Assembly: GCF_029633865.1 (NCBI RefSeq)
Contig: NC_079222.1
Coordinates: 28,768,166 to 28,832,165 of the forward strand
Direction: 5' to 3'
Source: Lampris incognitus
Lineage: Eukaryota > Chordata > Actinopteri > Lampriformes > Lampridae
Length of the DNA: 64,000 nt
The notes beneath the pieces are model-generated. The model made no database searches. It worked only from the letters and a program-made list of their open reading frames with translations, and was not told the origin of the DNA. This document shows positions 34,420 through 46,904 of the stretch, piece after piece. The stretch's first letter is position 1. Each line of letters begins with the position of its first letter. Both the position numbers and the translations under genes were made by a program.

Positions 34420-34732
34420 TGTCACAGCCTCTCGCACTTGACATCAAAGCGATCGCCCTTGACACCTGCTACACCAGCTGACACCTGCTACGCCAGCTGA
34501 CACCTGCTACGCCAGCTGACACCTGCTACACCAGCTGACACCTGCTGACCCCCTTCACCCCGGCAATCGCCCTCACCCTTAAAAGGCCTCCACTATGGAC
34601 CAGTCTTCGCTGGAACGTCGCCATTCATGGACTTCTGCCTGCCTGCCTACCTGCCACAGAGCCACCTCCTGCTCTACCCACGAGATCGGTCACTTCAATA
34701 AAGACTGGATTCTTCCCTTACGATACGTGACA
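34420..34732 (+). mobile_element. Ty3/gypsy 5' LTR
   Basis: 313 bp starting TGTCAC and ending GTGACA, the TG...CA ends of an LTR. Contains TTAAAAGG (about 34579, TATA-like), a CAATAAAG poly(A) signal (about 34696), and a 19-bp minisatellite. The gag ATG follows only 16 bp after it. A second LTR is not present. Confidence 0.75.
34461..34549 (+). repeat. 19-bp minisatellite in the LTR
   Basis: Four full units of GACACCTGCTACRCCAGCT plus a partial unit. Confidence 0.95.
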
Positions 34733-34748
34733 GTACGTTCCAGCCACT

Positions 34749-37334
34749 ATGGACCCAGCAGACCATTCCACCACAGACCTGGCCACGGTCTGCCAGGCTG
34801 TAGCCAACCAGGAATCGGTCCTCGGCCAGCACAGCCAGGTTCTACAGGGGATGGCTGACACCCTCCGTGGGCTCAGCTCAAAGATCTCCGGAATCCAGAC
34901 CCAACTTAGTGCCTCCGCTAGCCCGGGATCCGCCCCTCCAGCTCCGCCACCCCCAGCGCCATCAACTTCGGCTAAGGAACCATGGGTTGCCCTGCCCGAT
35001 AAGTATGATGGAGATTTTGGACTTTGTCGCCCTTTTTTGATGCAGTGTGAGATTGTGTTTAACCAGCAGCCCCAGTCATATTTCACGGATGGAGCCAAAG
35101 TCGCTTACATCATGGGTCTTCTCCGGGGAAGCGCCCTGGATTGGGCTACAGCGGTGTGGGAGATGCGGGCCTCCACTTCCTCATCCTACACTGAGTTCAC
35201 CACTGCTTTTCGCCAGGTTTTTGATCATCCCGTGCGGGGAAAGGATGCGTCAAAAAGACTGATCTCTCTCCGCCAGGGTTCCCGCAGCGTCGCTGACTAC
35301 TCAGTTGAGTTCCGTACGCTATCAGCGGAGAGCGGATGGAACAACGAGTCCCTCCAGGCCGGCTTTTCCAACGGGCTAAGCGAATCCATAAAGGACGAAT
35401 TGCTTTCCTACCCCGAGCCTGGAGGGTTGGAGGAATTGGTTACCCTGGCCATTCGTGTGGACAACCGTCTCTGGGAGCGGAGGCGAGAGAGGACGCGCCG
35501 CTTTCCTGGTCACAACAACTTACCACGGGCCACACCTCCAAATTCTGGGGGCCGAGCTCGCTCGACTGAGGTTGCCATCCTCCGAGAAAGCCCGAGGCGT
35601 GACTCTTCCCCAGCTTCGGAGCCGATGCAACTCGGCCGCTTCCGGCTCAACCCGGAGGAGCGTCAACGCCGCATCACCGAGAACAGCTGCTTGTATTGTG
35701 GTCAGCCTGGTCACTTTCTCGCCACCTGCCCTCACCGTTCTGTCAAACTAGCAGGCTCACTAGGGAGGGGGAGGATCCTTGTGAGCCCAACTGTCTGCCC
35801 TCTGTCTCCTCGTCCACGTACCCAGTTGCAAGCTATCATCAGTTTTAAAGGTCAGTCCACTAAACTTTTGGCTTTAATTGACTCTGGAGCTGATGAAAGC
35901 TTTTTGGAATCAAGTGTTGTGAAGCAGCTAGGTCTTGCCACTGTGAGTCTGGACCAGCCTCTTGAAGCTAATGCCCTGGATGGACATCTCCTGGCCTGGA
36001 TAACCTCTAAGACCGAGCCTGTGCACCTCCTGTTGTCGGGAAACCATCAAGAGGAGTTAAGCTTTTCGTTATCAATTCTCCCTTTGTTCCCATTATACTT
36101 GGTCATCCCTGGCTGGTTAAGCATAGTCCCCATATTGATTGGTCATCGGCCAGAATTTCAAGTTGGGAGTCCCGTCTGTCATGCCATATGCCTCCAGTCT
36201 GCTCTGCCTCAGTCTGTCCCCTGTCAGGTGTCAAGCTCTGAGACCTCTGACCTGTCACTGGTGCCTCCAGAGTACCATGACCTCCAAGCCATGTTCAACA
36301 AGCAGCAAGCTCTCTCCCTGCCTCCTCATTGCCCCTATGATTGTGCTATTGACCTGCTGCCGGGCGCTCCCCTCCCCAGCAGCCGCCTATATAGCCTCTC
36401 CAAGGCTGAGCAGGAGTCCATGGAGAGGTACATCAAGGACTCCTTGGCTGCTGGTCTTATTCGCCCGTCATCATCACCCCTTGGTGCGGGGTTCTTTTTT
36501 GTGGCCAAGAAGGACAAGACCCTCCAGCCGTGTATTGACTATAGAGGCCTCAATAACACCACAGTCAAGAATAAGTACCCTCTGCCCCTCATGACTTCCG
36601 CTTTTGATTCTCTCCAGGGAGCCACAGTGTTCACTAAACTAGACCTCCGCAATGCTTACCACCTGGTCCGGGTTCGAGACGGAGATGAATGGAAGACTGC
36701 CTTCAACACCCCCCTGGGGCATTTTGAATATCTGGTGATGCCGTTTGGTCTCACTAATGCCCCAGCTGTCTTCCAGAATCTGGTCAATGACATCCTACGT
36801 GACATGTTGGATCGTTTCGTTTTTGTTTACCTGGATGATATCCTGATTTTTTCCAGAGACCTGTCAGAGCACGTCATGCACGTCCGCCAAGACCTTCAAC
36901 GGCTTCTGGAGAACCGCCTTTTCGTAAAAGCAGATAAGTGTGAATTCCATGCCCCTTCAGTCACCTTCCTGGGCTACATCGTGGCCGATGGGCAAGTGAG
37001 AATGGACCCCGCCAAGGTCAGAGCGGTTCTTGAGTGGCCAAGCCCGACCAGCCGTAAGCAGCTTCAGAGGTTCCTCGGGTTTGCCAACTTCTACAGACGG
37101 TTCATCCGCAACTACAGCCGCATTGCGGCCCCACTAACCGCTCTTACCTCCACCTCCAGACCGTTCCTGTGGACCCCTGTAGCAGAGGCAGCTTTCCAAG
37201 CCCTCAAGCACCGCTTCACCACAGCCCCTATCCTCATCCAGCCAGACCCTACCAAGCAGACGGTTCTGGTGGCCTTCCATGACGGAGGATACTGGGTCTT
37301 TTGTTTCTGCCTGTCCTGTTTGTGCCCAGAATAA
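34749..37334 (+). pseudogene. Ty3/gypsy Gag-Pol (deleted RNase H/integrase)
   Basis: 861 codons without a stop. Residues 1 to about 310 are Gag, followed by one CCHC zinc knuckle (from Cys314: CxxCxxxxHxxxxC). The retropepsin active site is DSGAD at residue 378. Reverse transcriptase spans about 520-800, with [23 protein letters not shown] and the catalytic YLDD at 694, followed by [10 protein letters not shown] and the connection domain. After TVLVAFH the frame leaves the element by deletion, and the last 20 or so residues are spurious. Gag and Pol are fused in frame, as in many fish gypsy elements. The long clean frame suggests a fairly recent copy, but it lacks RNase H and most of integrase. 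Confidence 0.9.
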
Positions 37335-37475
37335 GCCCTCCACTCGGGCCAGTGCCGGTCTGCTGCGCCCCCTGCCTGTTCCACACCGTCCCTGGTCGCA
37401 TCTGTCCTTGGATTTCGTCTCTGGTCTGCCCGCCTCCGACGGTAACACCGTTGTACTGACTGTCGTTGCATCTGG
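37279..37475 (+). pseudogene. Ty3/gypsy integrase fragment
   Basis: In a frame shifted from gag-pol: [20 protein letters not shown] (CxxC half of the zinc finger), [13 protein letters not shown] with the first catalytic Asp, then loss of homology. The His pair of the finger and the rest of the core are missing. Confidence 0.8.
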
Positions 37476-39535
37476 AGTGGTTCCCATCTATGTTGATGTC
37501 TCAGGTAGGTTGGTTGGAGTCTCAGGTAAGATGGTTGGAGTTTCAGGGGCCGCTGAAGTTGGGGTGATATGAAATCTGTTTCTCTGCAGAGTGCCTCCGG
37601 ATGTCTCCATGAGTTAAGACCTGTGTGTGCCTGCTGTAGACACCACTGTACCTCATTCCATTGTGTCTGTGATCCACACATGTTCACCAGGTTGTATGTG
37701 TGACATGTCATGTGCTCTGTGTCTTGTATTGTAGCTCAGTTTCTGTTTTTTTCTGTATGCATGTTCTGTCTTTCTCAGCTTCTCCATGCCTGCACATCCT
37801 AGGTTGAGCTGGGATGGGATGACAGTAACGGATGTTCTAATTTTTCTTCCCATGAGAAGCTTGGCGGGGCTGTATCCATTCAGCAGCGGAGCAGCGCGGT
37901 AGGCCGTGAGCGTGAGGTGGGAGTTGCTTGACTTTTTAAGCAGATTTTTGGTTGTTCTCATTGCTCACTCTGACTCCCTATTGCCCTGTAGAAAATGAGG
38001 ACTGGACATTACATGGCTGAAGCGCCAGTCCTGTAAGAACTTGTGGAAGCTCCCTGGTGAAAATTGTGGGCCATTATCTGAACGCACTACTTCTGGGATT
38101 CCATGACAAGTAATATTGACTTACAATGCTCGATCACTGCTTCAGACGTTGTTAATGTCATTTTGGCAACTTCAAAGCATCTAGAAAAATAGTCGATAAT
38201 GACTAAGTAATGTTTGTTGTCTCTTTGAAACAAATCTCCTCCCACGGTGGACCACGGTCTCATTGGGAACTCTGTAGGCAGCATCGGTTCTCGAGGTTTG
38301 TCCTCTCATGCGTGCGTGTGTCACAGTTCAGATTTTGCAGCTCCTTGCCGAGGCCTGGCCACCACACCAACTCTTTAGCCCTCTCCCTGCATTTTGTTAT
38401 TCCGAGATGTCCTTTGTGCAGCTTGTTCAACATGTCTGCTCAGAGTGATGATGGAATTACTATTCTTGTTCCCTTTAGCAGTAGACCATTTTGTCGAGTA
38501 AACTCTCCTGAGAATGACAGGTGGGGCTGAAACACTTGTTCGATGGCGAACTTTTATGGCCACCCTTCCATGCAGTATTTTTTCAGGTGGCGGAGTATGG
38601 TGTCATTGTCTTGGTGTTGAGCCGCTGTTCTGTAGCTGGCATGCTTGCTATAACAGAGTGGATGTACAGGTTATTTTTCTTCTTCCTGCAAACGGGAGCT
38701 CTGGAAAGTACATCTGCTGTTGCAATGTTTTTGCCAGCCACATGCGATATAGTATAAGGAAGTCTCATCGAGCGCATCCTGAGATGCTGTATTTGCAATG
38801 GGAGTTTATCTAAGCTCCTCGAGCCGGGAAGAGGGACCAGAGGCTTGTGGTCTGTCTCGATGTTGAAGTTTTTTTGCGAACTTCTCACAGGCCCATGTGG
38901 AGGCCAGTGTCTCCTTCTCTATTTGTGCATACGTCTGCTCAGTGCTGCTGAGGGCTCATGAACTGTACACCACTGGTTTCCCTTCTTGGTCTGCTTGCCT
39001 ATGAAGGAGAACGACACCCAGCCCATACGATGAGACGTCAACAGAGACAAAAGTTTCATCATTTGGGTCGTACAGTGCTAATCCATGGGTTGTGGTCAGT
39101 CCCTTTTTGATTTTATCAAAAGCCTCCAGCTGTTGGGACCCCCATGCCCAAATGTTTGACTTTTTCAGTAGGTCTCTGAGTAGACATGTTTTCCCAGCTA
39201 GATGAGGCAGGAATTTGCCAAGGTGATTTATGATCTCCAGCAGACCTCTCACTTCTCTGACATTACTGGGTTCTTTCATGGAGTTCACTGTATTCACCTT
39301 GTCGGGGTCTGCACTCAACCGTGATGCCTCAATGACCTGCCCCAGCGACTTAATTTTGCTCTTGGAGAATTCACACTTCTCATTGAGAGTGACCCCGGCC
39401 ACCTGGAGTTGTGACAGCACCTCTCATCATGCTGCTGTTGTGTAGTTCCCCAGATGAGCACATCATCCATCTGACACAGTACACCTTCCAAACCCTCTAG
39501 GATTTGTGTCATGCATTTTTTTTTACAATACATTT
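37476..39535 (-). mobile_element. Second Ty3/gypsy, degenerate, opposite orientation
   Basis: Minus-strand order from high to low coordinates: RT catalytic region (CQMDDVLIWGT, about 39450), thumb/connection and RNase H (FVSVDVSSYGLGVVLLHRQA, about 39040), TDHKPLVPL and AGKNIATADVLSRAP (38700-38850), integrase core (VGGDLFQ, YLVIIDYFSR, about 38200) and its C-terminal part (YRAAPLLNGYSPAKLLMGR, about 37870; GEHVWITD). Stops and shifts throughout. Different family from the plus-strand gypsy. Gag and LTRs absent. Confidence 0.88.
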
Positions 39536-40014
39536 ATTGGGCTTTTCATGGTACGATACACAAAACAAAAACCCATAAAAAAACCCAAACAAATTAGAAA
39601 CAAAGGACAAAAAAAGAAACAGGCGTATTTAAGGAAAATAATGGATTACACTGCTGCATCACTAGCACAACATGTCTTAGCACAAGTACTTATTGAGACA
39701 GGTGGGCGGCAAACTATGTATTTTGTTGCTGGTCAGGTTCAGCGTTGTAATGAGCAAGGTGATCCAGAAATGGCTGCCATATATCAGAAAATGTATTAAG
39801 ATTGGCCATCATACTATATCGAACGTTCTCCATATGTAATATACCACTGAGCTCAGTTAACCAGGTCTTAAACTGAGACACAGTATCTGACTTCCAGAGC
39901 CTTAAAATAAATTTCTTTGCAATTACCATTTCATACATAACAGTGCTTTGCACAGAGACACTGTGGTTTAGTAAGGAAAGAGAAAGCCCAACTAACTGTA
40001 CTTCTGTTGGTAAT
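39536..40014 (-). mobile_element. L1/Tx1-like LINE C-terminal fragment
   Basis: Minus-strand frame reads AKKFILRLWKSDTVSQFKTW then LTELSGILHMENVRYSM and FSDIWQPFLDHL, the C-terminus of fish L1/Tx1-like ORF2, followed by a T-run at 39523-39533 (its poly(A) end on the minus strand). Confidence 0.8.
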
Positions 40015-41080
40015 GGAATCACTGCGTTTGGCTATGGCTGCTGGTCAGTCCTCAGCTTTATTGCTGCTAGATCTGTCAGCTGCCATTGACACGGTTAATG
40101 ACCAAATCCTCCTCTCCATACTCACTGAGCTTGATATCTCAGGATCTGCTCTCTGCTGGTTCATGTCCTACCTCTCAGGAAGATCTTTTAGAGTATCTTG
40201 GAGGGGAGAAGTGTCCAAACCAGCTTATCCACAAGGGTGCCTCAAGGGTAGGTGCTTGGTCCCCTTCTCTTCTCAATATACACCACCTCACGTGGTCCAA
40301 TCATCCGCTCCCATGGTTTCTCATACCATTGTTATGGTGACAATATTCAGCTCTTCCTATCATTCCCGCCAGATGACCTCACAGTCTTGGCACAGATATC
40401 GTCATGCCTTGCTGATATCTCTGCATGAATGAAAGAATGCCACCTTCAGCTTAACCTATCTAAGACTGAGCTCCTTGGCATCCCAGTCCCAGCCAGTCCA
40501 TCTTTACAATAACAGATCAATATCCAGCTCAGATCAACCCAACTCATGCCCACAAACTCTGTCTGAAACCTGTGAGTCATGATTGATGACCAACTAACCT
40601 TTAAGATTCATGTGGCCCCGATTGCTCAGTCGTGCTGATTTGCCCGGCACATCAGGAAAATTAGACCCTACCTGTCTGAGCATGCAGCACAACTCCTGGT
40701 ACAGGCTCTTGTAATATCACGCATTGACTATTGCAACACCTTACCGGTAGGTCTCCCTGCATGCACTTTCAAACATCTGCAAATAATCCAGAATGCAGCG
40801 GTGCATCTGGTTTTCAGCCAATCCAAAACAGCACGTCACTCCGCTATTCATATCCCTTCAATGGCTCCCAGTAGCTGTCCACATCAAGTTCAAAACCTTA
40901 ATGCTCGCTTACAAAAAAGCAACTACAATGGTTCCTGAACTCCCTAATTCAGGTCTACATCCAATCCCAATTGGTTGAAGACCAGACGTGCCGCCGCATT
41001 CTGGATCATTTGCAGGGGTTTGAAAGTGCATGCAGGGAGCCCTGCATGCACTGAGCCCTGACTTGAACAATAATTTCTCG
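40015..41080 (+). mobile_element. L2-like LINE reverse transcriptase, degenerate
   Basis: Plus strand: SLRLAMAAGQSSALLLLDLS, AAIDTVNDQILLSILTELDI, YLSGRSFRVSWRGEVSKP, then frameshifted remains of the catalytic part, RIDYCNTL (about 40720) and VHIKFKTLMLAYKKATT (about 40880). Confidence 0.85.
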
Positions 41081-41292
41081 GGGGGGGTATGAAACTGATT
41101 AATTTTTCCACCATGATGACGTTAGCTGGTTAGCTATGCTATTAGCTACATTCGAGATAATTCGCTATTTCAACGGACGCAAACTAAACTGCATAGGTAA
41201 TTAGACACTTACATAAGGTGAGTATTATGTTACATATTTTTGTTAACTTCTGACACCATGTCTAGTTGTTTATAGGTACAACGATGACCTTT

Positions 41293-41555
41293 CTTTTTTT
41301 TCTTTTCTTGTTTTTTCTCCCCAATTGTATCTGGCCAACTACCCCGCTCTTTTTGAGGCGTCCCGGTCGTTGCTCCACCCCTTCTCTGCTGATCCAACGA
41401 CCAGGACAAATACCCACATCCGACTTCCCACTCACAGACACGCCCAATTGTGTCTGTAGGGACGCCCGACCAAGCTGGAGATAACACGGGGATTTGAACC
41501 GGCGATCCCGTGTTGGTAGGCAACGGAATAGACCACTACGCTACCAAGGCGTCCA
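41293..41555 (-). mobile_element. tRNA-derived SINE, copy 6, internally deleted
   Basis: Minus orientation. Perfect 13-bp target duplication AACGATGACCTTT (41280-41292 and 41556-41568). The middle of the SINE is missing (head joined to 3' end through CTGCTGATCCAACGACCAGG). Confidence 0.93.
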
Positions 41556-41568
41556 AACGATGACCTTT

Positions 41569-42365
41569 ACGTCGTTGGCTGATAATCATGGGGCACGCTG
41601 CATCCACTTCTGGTCAATTCCCACTTGTATTAATTGTCCCCGTACAACAGTCCACACATAACAAAGGTTCCTACGTATGCATATGACCTAATACTCCACC
41701 TGAGCCCCTAGTTTTTAAATATTCACCCTAGAGAGAAGTAAACAGATGTCAAAGACCAACCATCATACTGTAAAATCCAATGACGACAATAACCAAGAAG
41801 TGAGAAAATATGTGGCAGTTTAAGGACCTTGCCAAGACCAAGCCACCCTTTCAAGATGACGAATGACTGCTTCTCAGGAAAGGGTACTTCTCAGGAAAGG
41901 GACAAAACCTAAAAGCAACCCTTAAAACCACTATAAGGCTGTATAGCAATCTGGCTGCGTGATAAATTAGATACTTTACTTTCAACAGTTCTGGGCTGTG
42001 GGACAGAATTGCAAGAGAGAGGATGCCTCCCACTCAAAAAGTGATCCAAGTGAAGCCATAAGTCTTTCATAATTATTTGTAAGAATGTCTTGGCCTGTTA
42101 AAATACGTAAAACCTCGTGCTTTTGCTTCCAAAAGGAAAGCCTTCATCTGGTGTAGAGCCTGTCAACCTGTAACCAAAAAAAACCCCACTTTATTTGTCT
42201 TAAAGCTGAAGTGGTGACTGAAGAAATGTTTCCTCTGCATTTTCTCATCCTAGCTGTCTCTCCTCCAGGGGCAGCGGGCAGCCTCTCTTCAGCGCACAGG
42301 GACCAACCTAAGGTGGATGTCCATGTCGTGGTCAGGAATGGAGAGCCTTCTGCATGTTTTTATTT
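41569..42365 (+). other. Intergenic, unassigned
   Basis: No gene or repeat recognised. Confidence 0.4.
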
Positions 42366-42605
42366 GGGTTCTTTTTGATGTTCAAGGAAACCCATGTGAG
42401 CTTGGGGAGAATATGCAAACTCCACAGAGAAAAGGCCCCTAATCAGGAGATCGCCCACCTGAGCACAGGGAGAACATGTAGAGCACACCTACAGCCACTG
42501 CACACCGAAAGGCCTGGGGGAACATGCAAACTCCCCCGATGCCAGCCCCGCAGGAATCAAATCTAGGACCTTCTTGCTTTGAGGCAGCAGTGCAAACACT
42601 GCGCC
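42366..42605 (+). mobile_element. Dispersed repeat family B fragment
   Basis: GGAAACCCATGTGAGC, GGGGAGAATATGCAAACTCC and AGGACCTTCTTGCTTTGAGG belong to the same repeat as 45566-45875 and 62059-62488. Internally rearranged. Confidence 0.65.
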
Positions 42606-43257
42606 AGTATCATACATTGATGCTGTTTGTCTTCAGCAAAGAAAGGGAGTCCACATAAATCGGAAATTGAATGTTTCAGTTGCCTGATATTTTGAGAGAG
42701 CAGAGATTAAAACCCAAAGAATCTTTGGTACAAAAGGAACCTCGATATCCATCAGTCAAGGCGTAAACTTAAATTTGATAGCTCTGGATTACTCTCATTC
42801 TCTTCTTCTTCGTTTTCCTTCTGATTTCTTGTTGTGAAAACATAATTTTCATATTGGGATTATATAGGTGTCATATAATATGGTCAAGACATAAATTAGG
42901 CTATAAATTGGGGAAAAAAAGACAAACTAATTTGTAAATGTTCCTCTAAGGATTTTCCTAAAAATCAATGTATAGACAGATTCATACAAACTAATCTCTC
43001 TCAGTCATCACTTATGACCCACTAGACGTGTGTGATGGTATCTGTATTTGCAGAGACCCTGTGCTCTGCCTGTATTTTCTTATTTTGGTGTATGGGATGT
43101 TTCTGGGCATTAACCTTTGGGCAGCAGGACTCTATAAAAGAGCCACCAGGTGCCAGATCGAGATCATAAACACGCATCCAAGAGGAAGCTAGGACGATGG
43201 CAGACACAGTGCCAAAAAGACACAAATATAGTGAAGTGAAACACCAAGCAGACAAAG
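42606..43257 (+). other. Intergenic, unassigned
   Basis: Nothing recognised. Confidence 0.4.
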
Positions 43258-43683
43258 CTCATTCCAAAACAGGTGTATCTGATATTGCCATGTTGGTGTT
43301 GTTCCTATGTCATCGTAATTAATGTTGTTCCTGGTATCGCCATTGCAACTAACAAAATCATGTTGTGCTGTCGTGCCTTTGGGACTCGGTTGTGGGATTA
43401 GTGTGTGGGTTAGCATGATGTTGTGTCTGTCTAACCAATACATGACACATGGGCTAGCTATCGATGAAGGTTAGGGTAAGGTAAGTGTTAGGTTACGGTT
43501 AGGGTTAGGTTGAGTTGAGGTTTGGTTAGGGTAGCTTTGGTATTTTTCTGGTCTTTCTCCCCGGGTCGCAAAAGCACATCACAACGTGATAAATCCATTG
43601 CAGTGATGGTCATGGAGAAACATTCATTATGATGCCACGGGAACAACACCAACACAGCGATATCAGATCAAGCTTCCAAAATG
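43258..43683. repeat. Foldback element with telomere-like centre
   Basis: Left arm (about 43258-43375) GATATTGCCATGTTGGTGTT / GTTGTTCCTATGTCATCGTA and right arm (about 43572-43683) are imperfect inverted copies. The loop carries degenerate GGTTAGGGTTAGG-type repeats at 43469-43535. Confidence 0.75.
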
Positions 43684-45563
43684 AGAGTGAATCTGGGGTT
43701 GGCTTTCACCTGCTGGTGAGCACTGATGGAGAGGATGGGGATGAAGAGGGACATGGAGTTGGCCTGTACGCTGCGATCTGTTCTCTGGCTACTGCGGTCA
43801 GGGGGTGTGTCCTTCTGGTGATGTTAGCCGGGGGAGGCAGGGCCAACTTTGAACGTTGTGTTTACAAACCGCAACCGTCAAATCCTACTCATTCTGCCTT
43901 TAAAGTGAGGGTGAGTTAGCTTTGCTAATCCTTTGTGATGTTGCTAGTTAAATCTTAACTCAATTAGAGTGCTAAACCAAAATAAGAGTTTGCATATTTG
44001 TGTAACCATTTATGGATTGACCTAGAGGGTTAATAACGATCTGATGGAAGTTGACAGAGATTAAATTCTTCTGCAAAGAAGGGAGAGAACATTTTGATAG
44101 GAATAGATTGTAACATATAAGCATAAAACATATTTTGCATTTATCAAAGTGTTTCTTCCAGGTAACTGAAGATTTGGTACTGTATTGCAAGGAAGATGTT
44201 TCTGCTTTCTCTTTTTGGTATATTGTGGAATTCAGTAGTCTTTCATTTTTATGGTAGTCACCAAATCCAAACAAAAGGTATAAAACTGAACTAGGTTTTG
44301 ATTTACAGCCAAAAGGACTAAAGGCCTAAATATTGAAATGCTTATAGACTGATGATATTTAACCTGTAAATGACATTTCAGGTAATATTTTAAATCTTCT
44401 TTTACATTAATAAAAAGGGGAACAAGAAAATATATCTCGTTACTTCAAGGTCAGACAGAACAGTTAAGTGTTTTCTTTGGGTAAGCATTTTGGATAAGAC
44501 TTGTAAGGATTGTTGTATTGATTGCCTGTTACTAAGAGAATAATTTGAGCAAAAAGCTTTTATTTTATCTTTGATAATCCAAAAATCACCTAGAAGAAGC
44601 CACAAAACAAAGACAATATCTCAATTTATGGCACAACTATGAACGAGTTAAAACTATAACATCCACAAGCTTTTCTGAATTTGTACTCGTCCTTTGAAAA
44701 TGGTTTCACAGACAGATGTAGACAGACCCACAATCCTGTGGGTAGTGAGGTCATGGAGGCGTGTCTTTGAAAAAATGCCAGGATTAGTGGCAGACAACTA
44801 AAGCTGTAAAAGTAAAGGCCAACCATGATGCCATGGAGATCTGGAAAAGGTGTTTACACAGACTAACACTTCACTTCACTTAGTGCAATAACAAGGGCTA
44901 GGACTCCACCTCAGGAAACCAATTATATAGTTATTCCAAAATTTCAATTATGTCCCCCAATCCCTTTCTGTTATATACATTTGAAAAGGTTCTCCGATTG
45001 GAATAATCTGCAAGCTAAATTGTTTAATGGGGAACACTTTAGTGTTAAAACCACTAGTCTTCAGAGGCAGCAGTGCTTCATAAAACCTTGTGGGCTGGAA
45101 GAAACAATAATTGGGGTTTCCCTTTGTCTTTTATGAAGTCTTTTTATGCTTTATCAGCTTGTTGTTCAAACAAAATATTTTAAAAGCTTGTTTCATGTTC
45201 TCTAAAATTGTATGGATATCAAATAGGTGTTATCCATGAACTGAGAAAGAAAAGAAGACAAGAAAGCTGAGGAGTTTTACTTGTAAAAAGACCATTGACA
45301 AAAATCCTGAAAGCAAAGCAGTCTAGATGTTTAGTTGATGCACTTATGTGTGAGCAAGTAGCAGTTTTGTGTCTTGGTCAAGTACATTTTAGCATAATGC
45401 ATGGTGCAGGGGTTAAGCCTGGGACCCTTGGTTACAGCACTGCTATGCCACCATCCTTTTGATTGTTCTGTATTTGCCAGCATTCTTTCACTCTCTAATA
45501 AGAGGATGACTGAAATGTCTCAACCAGTGTCATGATATTTTGAAAAGAAAATGGCAGACACAT
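43684..45563 (+). other. Intergenic, unassigned
   Basis: AT-rich; no gene, RNA or familiar repeat on either strand. Confidence 0.4.
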
Positions 45564-45875
45564 CCATCCATTAACCAAACCGCTTATCCAACTTAGGTTT
45601 GCGAGACGCTGGAGCCTATTCATTGGGCGGCAGGCGAGGAGACACCCTGGACAGGTCGCCAGTCCATCACAGGGCTGACACATTCACACCTAGGGACAAT
45701 TTAGTATGGCCGATTCACCTGGCCTACATGTCTTTGGACTGTGGGAGGAAACCGGAGCACCCAGAGGAAACCCATGGGGACATGGAGGGAAGGTTGGACA
45801 ACCCTGGGGCTCAAACCCAGGACCTTCTTGCTGTGAGGCAACCGTGCAAACCACAGTGCCACCGTGCCGCCCATG
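45564..45875 (+). mobile_element. Dispersed repeat family B, near-complete short copy
   Basis: CATCCATCCATTAACCAAAC, GGGCGGCAGGCGAGGAGACA, CATTCACACCTAGGGACAAT, CATGTCTTTGGACTGTGGGA, AGGACCTTCTTGCTGTGAGG and a GTGCCGCCC end. Five copies in the window (16.3, 42.4, 45.6, 46.5, 62.1 kb). No ORF. Confidence 0.8.
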
Positions 45876-46524
45876 GCAGACACAATTAAAGGTTTTCTTT
45901 GCAAATTCTTTTGTTTCCAACAAAAAGAGCAACCGAGCAAAGTAGACTGAAATCCCAATTTTCTTTTGTATAAGTACTGATCCCTTTAGGCAGAGAAAAA
46001 CCAGATCAGCTTTAATGCTCTTTCAGTAAGACAAAACCTTGAGATGATTTTTTGACATTGATCAAGAGGTTGACCTTGTAGACTAAGTTGCAGTAGCCAG
46101 GGTGATTTTAAAGATAACATAAGACATTTTTTTCTGGTTCATAAATGGAACATATTTAACAGAAAAGGTCATAAAGATGAAAAAGCTTCAACAAAATAAC
46201 TGCATTTTATTGTCACTTGAGGAAATACAACTTAATAGAATTTTAAGTCTCAGTCGTCTTACTTGACATTAGCATTTTATAGCTAGCTATTCAGTACCGA
46301 TTAGCTGTAACCTAGCAACCAAATTCTACATAATTATATAACAGAAATTTGTTCAGAATTTTTTTTGTATGAGATTTTAGCTTGTCGAAAAATTGTTGCT
46401 TGAACGTGCCTGAAATCTGAATTTAATTAAGACCTATTTCAAATAGTAAAACATGGTGGCCACATAATTAAGCACTTGTCTTGGTGACTGACTTGAAAAT
46501 AATCCTGTGACTCATTTTAAAATC

Positions 46525-46645
46525 CATCCATCCATCCAAACCACTTATCCTGCTGTCAGGGTCACGGGGTTGTTGGAGCCTATCCCAGCAGTCATTGGGC
46601 GGCAGGCAGGGAGACACCCTGGAAAGGCCGCCAGGCCATCACAGG
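46525..46645 (+). mobile_element. Dispersed repeat family B, 5' fragment
   Basis: ATCCATCCATCCAAACCACT through GCCAGGCCATCACAGGGC. Confidence 0.75.
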
Positions 46646-46904
46646 GCAAGGAATGGACGTCCACCAACAGTCCACCTCAAGTCACCAACCAGCAAACGGG
46701 TGAAAAGTTTCAAGTTGTACATATCAAGTTACGTCCACAACTAGTTTCTAGTTTATTGCCATATGCTATCATCAACTGCATATTGTTTGCAATGCCTACA
46801 GGTTAAATTAGTTTTCTGTCTCTTGTTTTAGGATAATACTTTTTTTTGTTTCATGCAGTAGTGATAACAGAAACAACAGCTAAAGGCAGCTTAAAAAAAA
46901 AGTT

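Larger units (their letters stand above)
34733..37475 (+). mobile_element. Ty3/gypsy internal region, truncated
   Basis: One long gag-pol frame (34749-37334) runs Gag, protease and RT; RNase H is missing and the sequence then jumps to an integrase piece (37279-37470). No 3' LTR: the element stops against the oppositely oriented gypsy at about 37475. Confidence 0.9.

Noticed and set aside
34461..34549. CRISPR-like repeat array
   Set aside because: Tandem 19-bp minisatellite units without spacers, inside an LTR of a vertebrate genome.
37112..37711. 199-codon minus-strand ORF
   Set aside because: It crosses the junction of two gypsy elements and is mostly the antisense of the plus-strand RT connection region.
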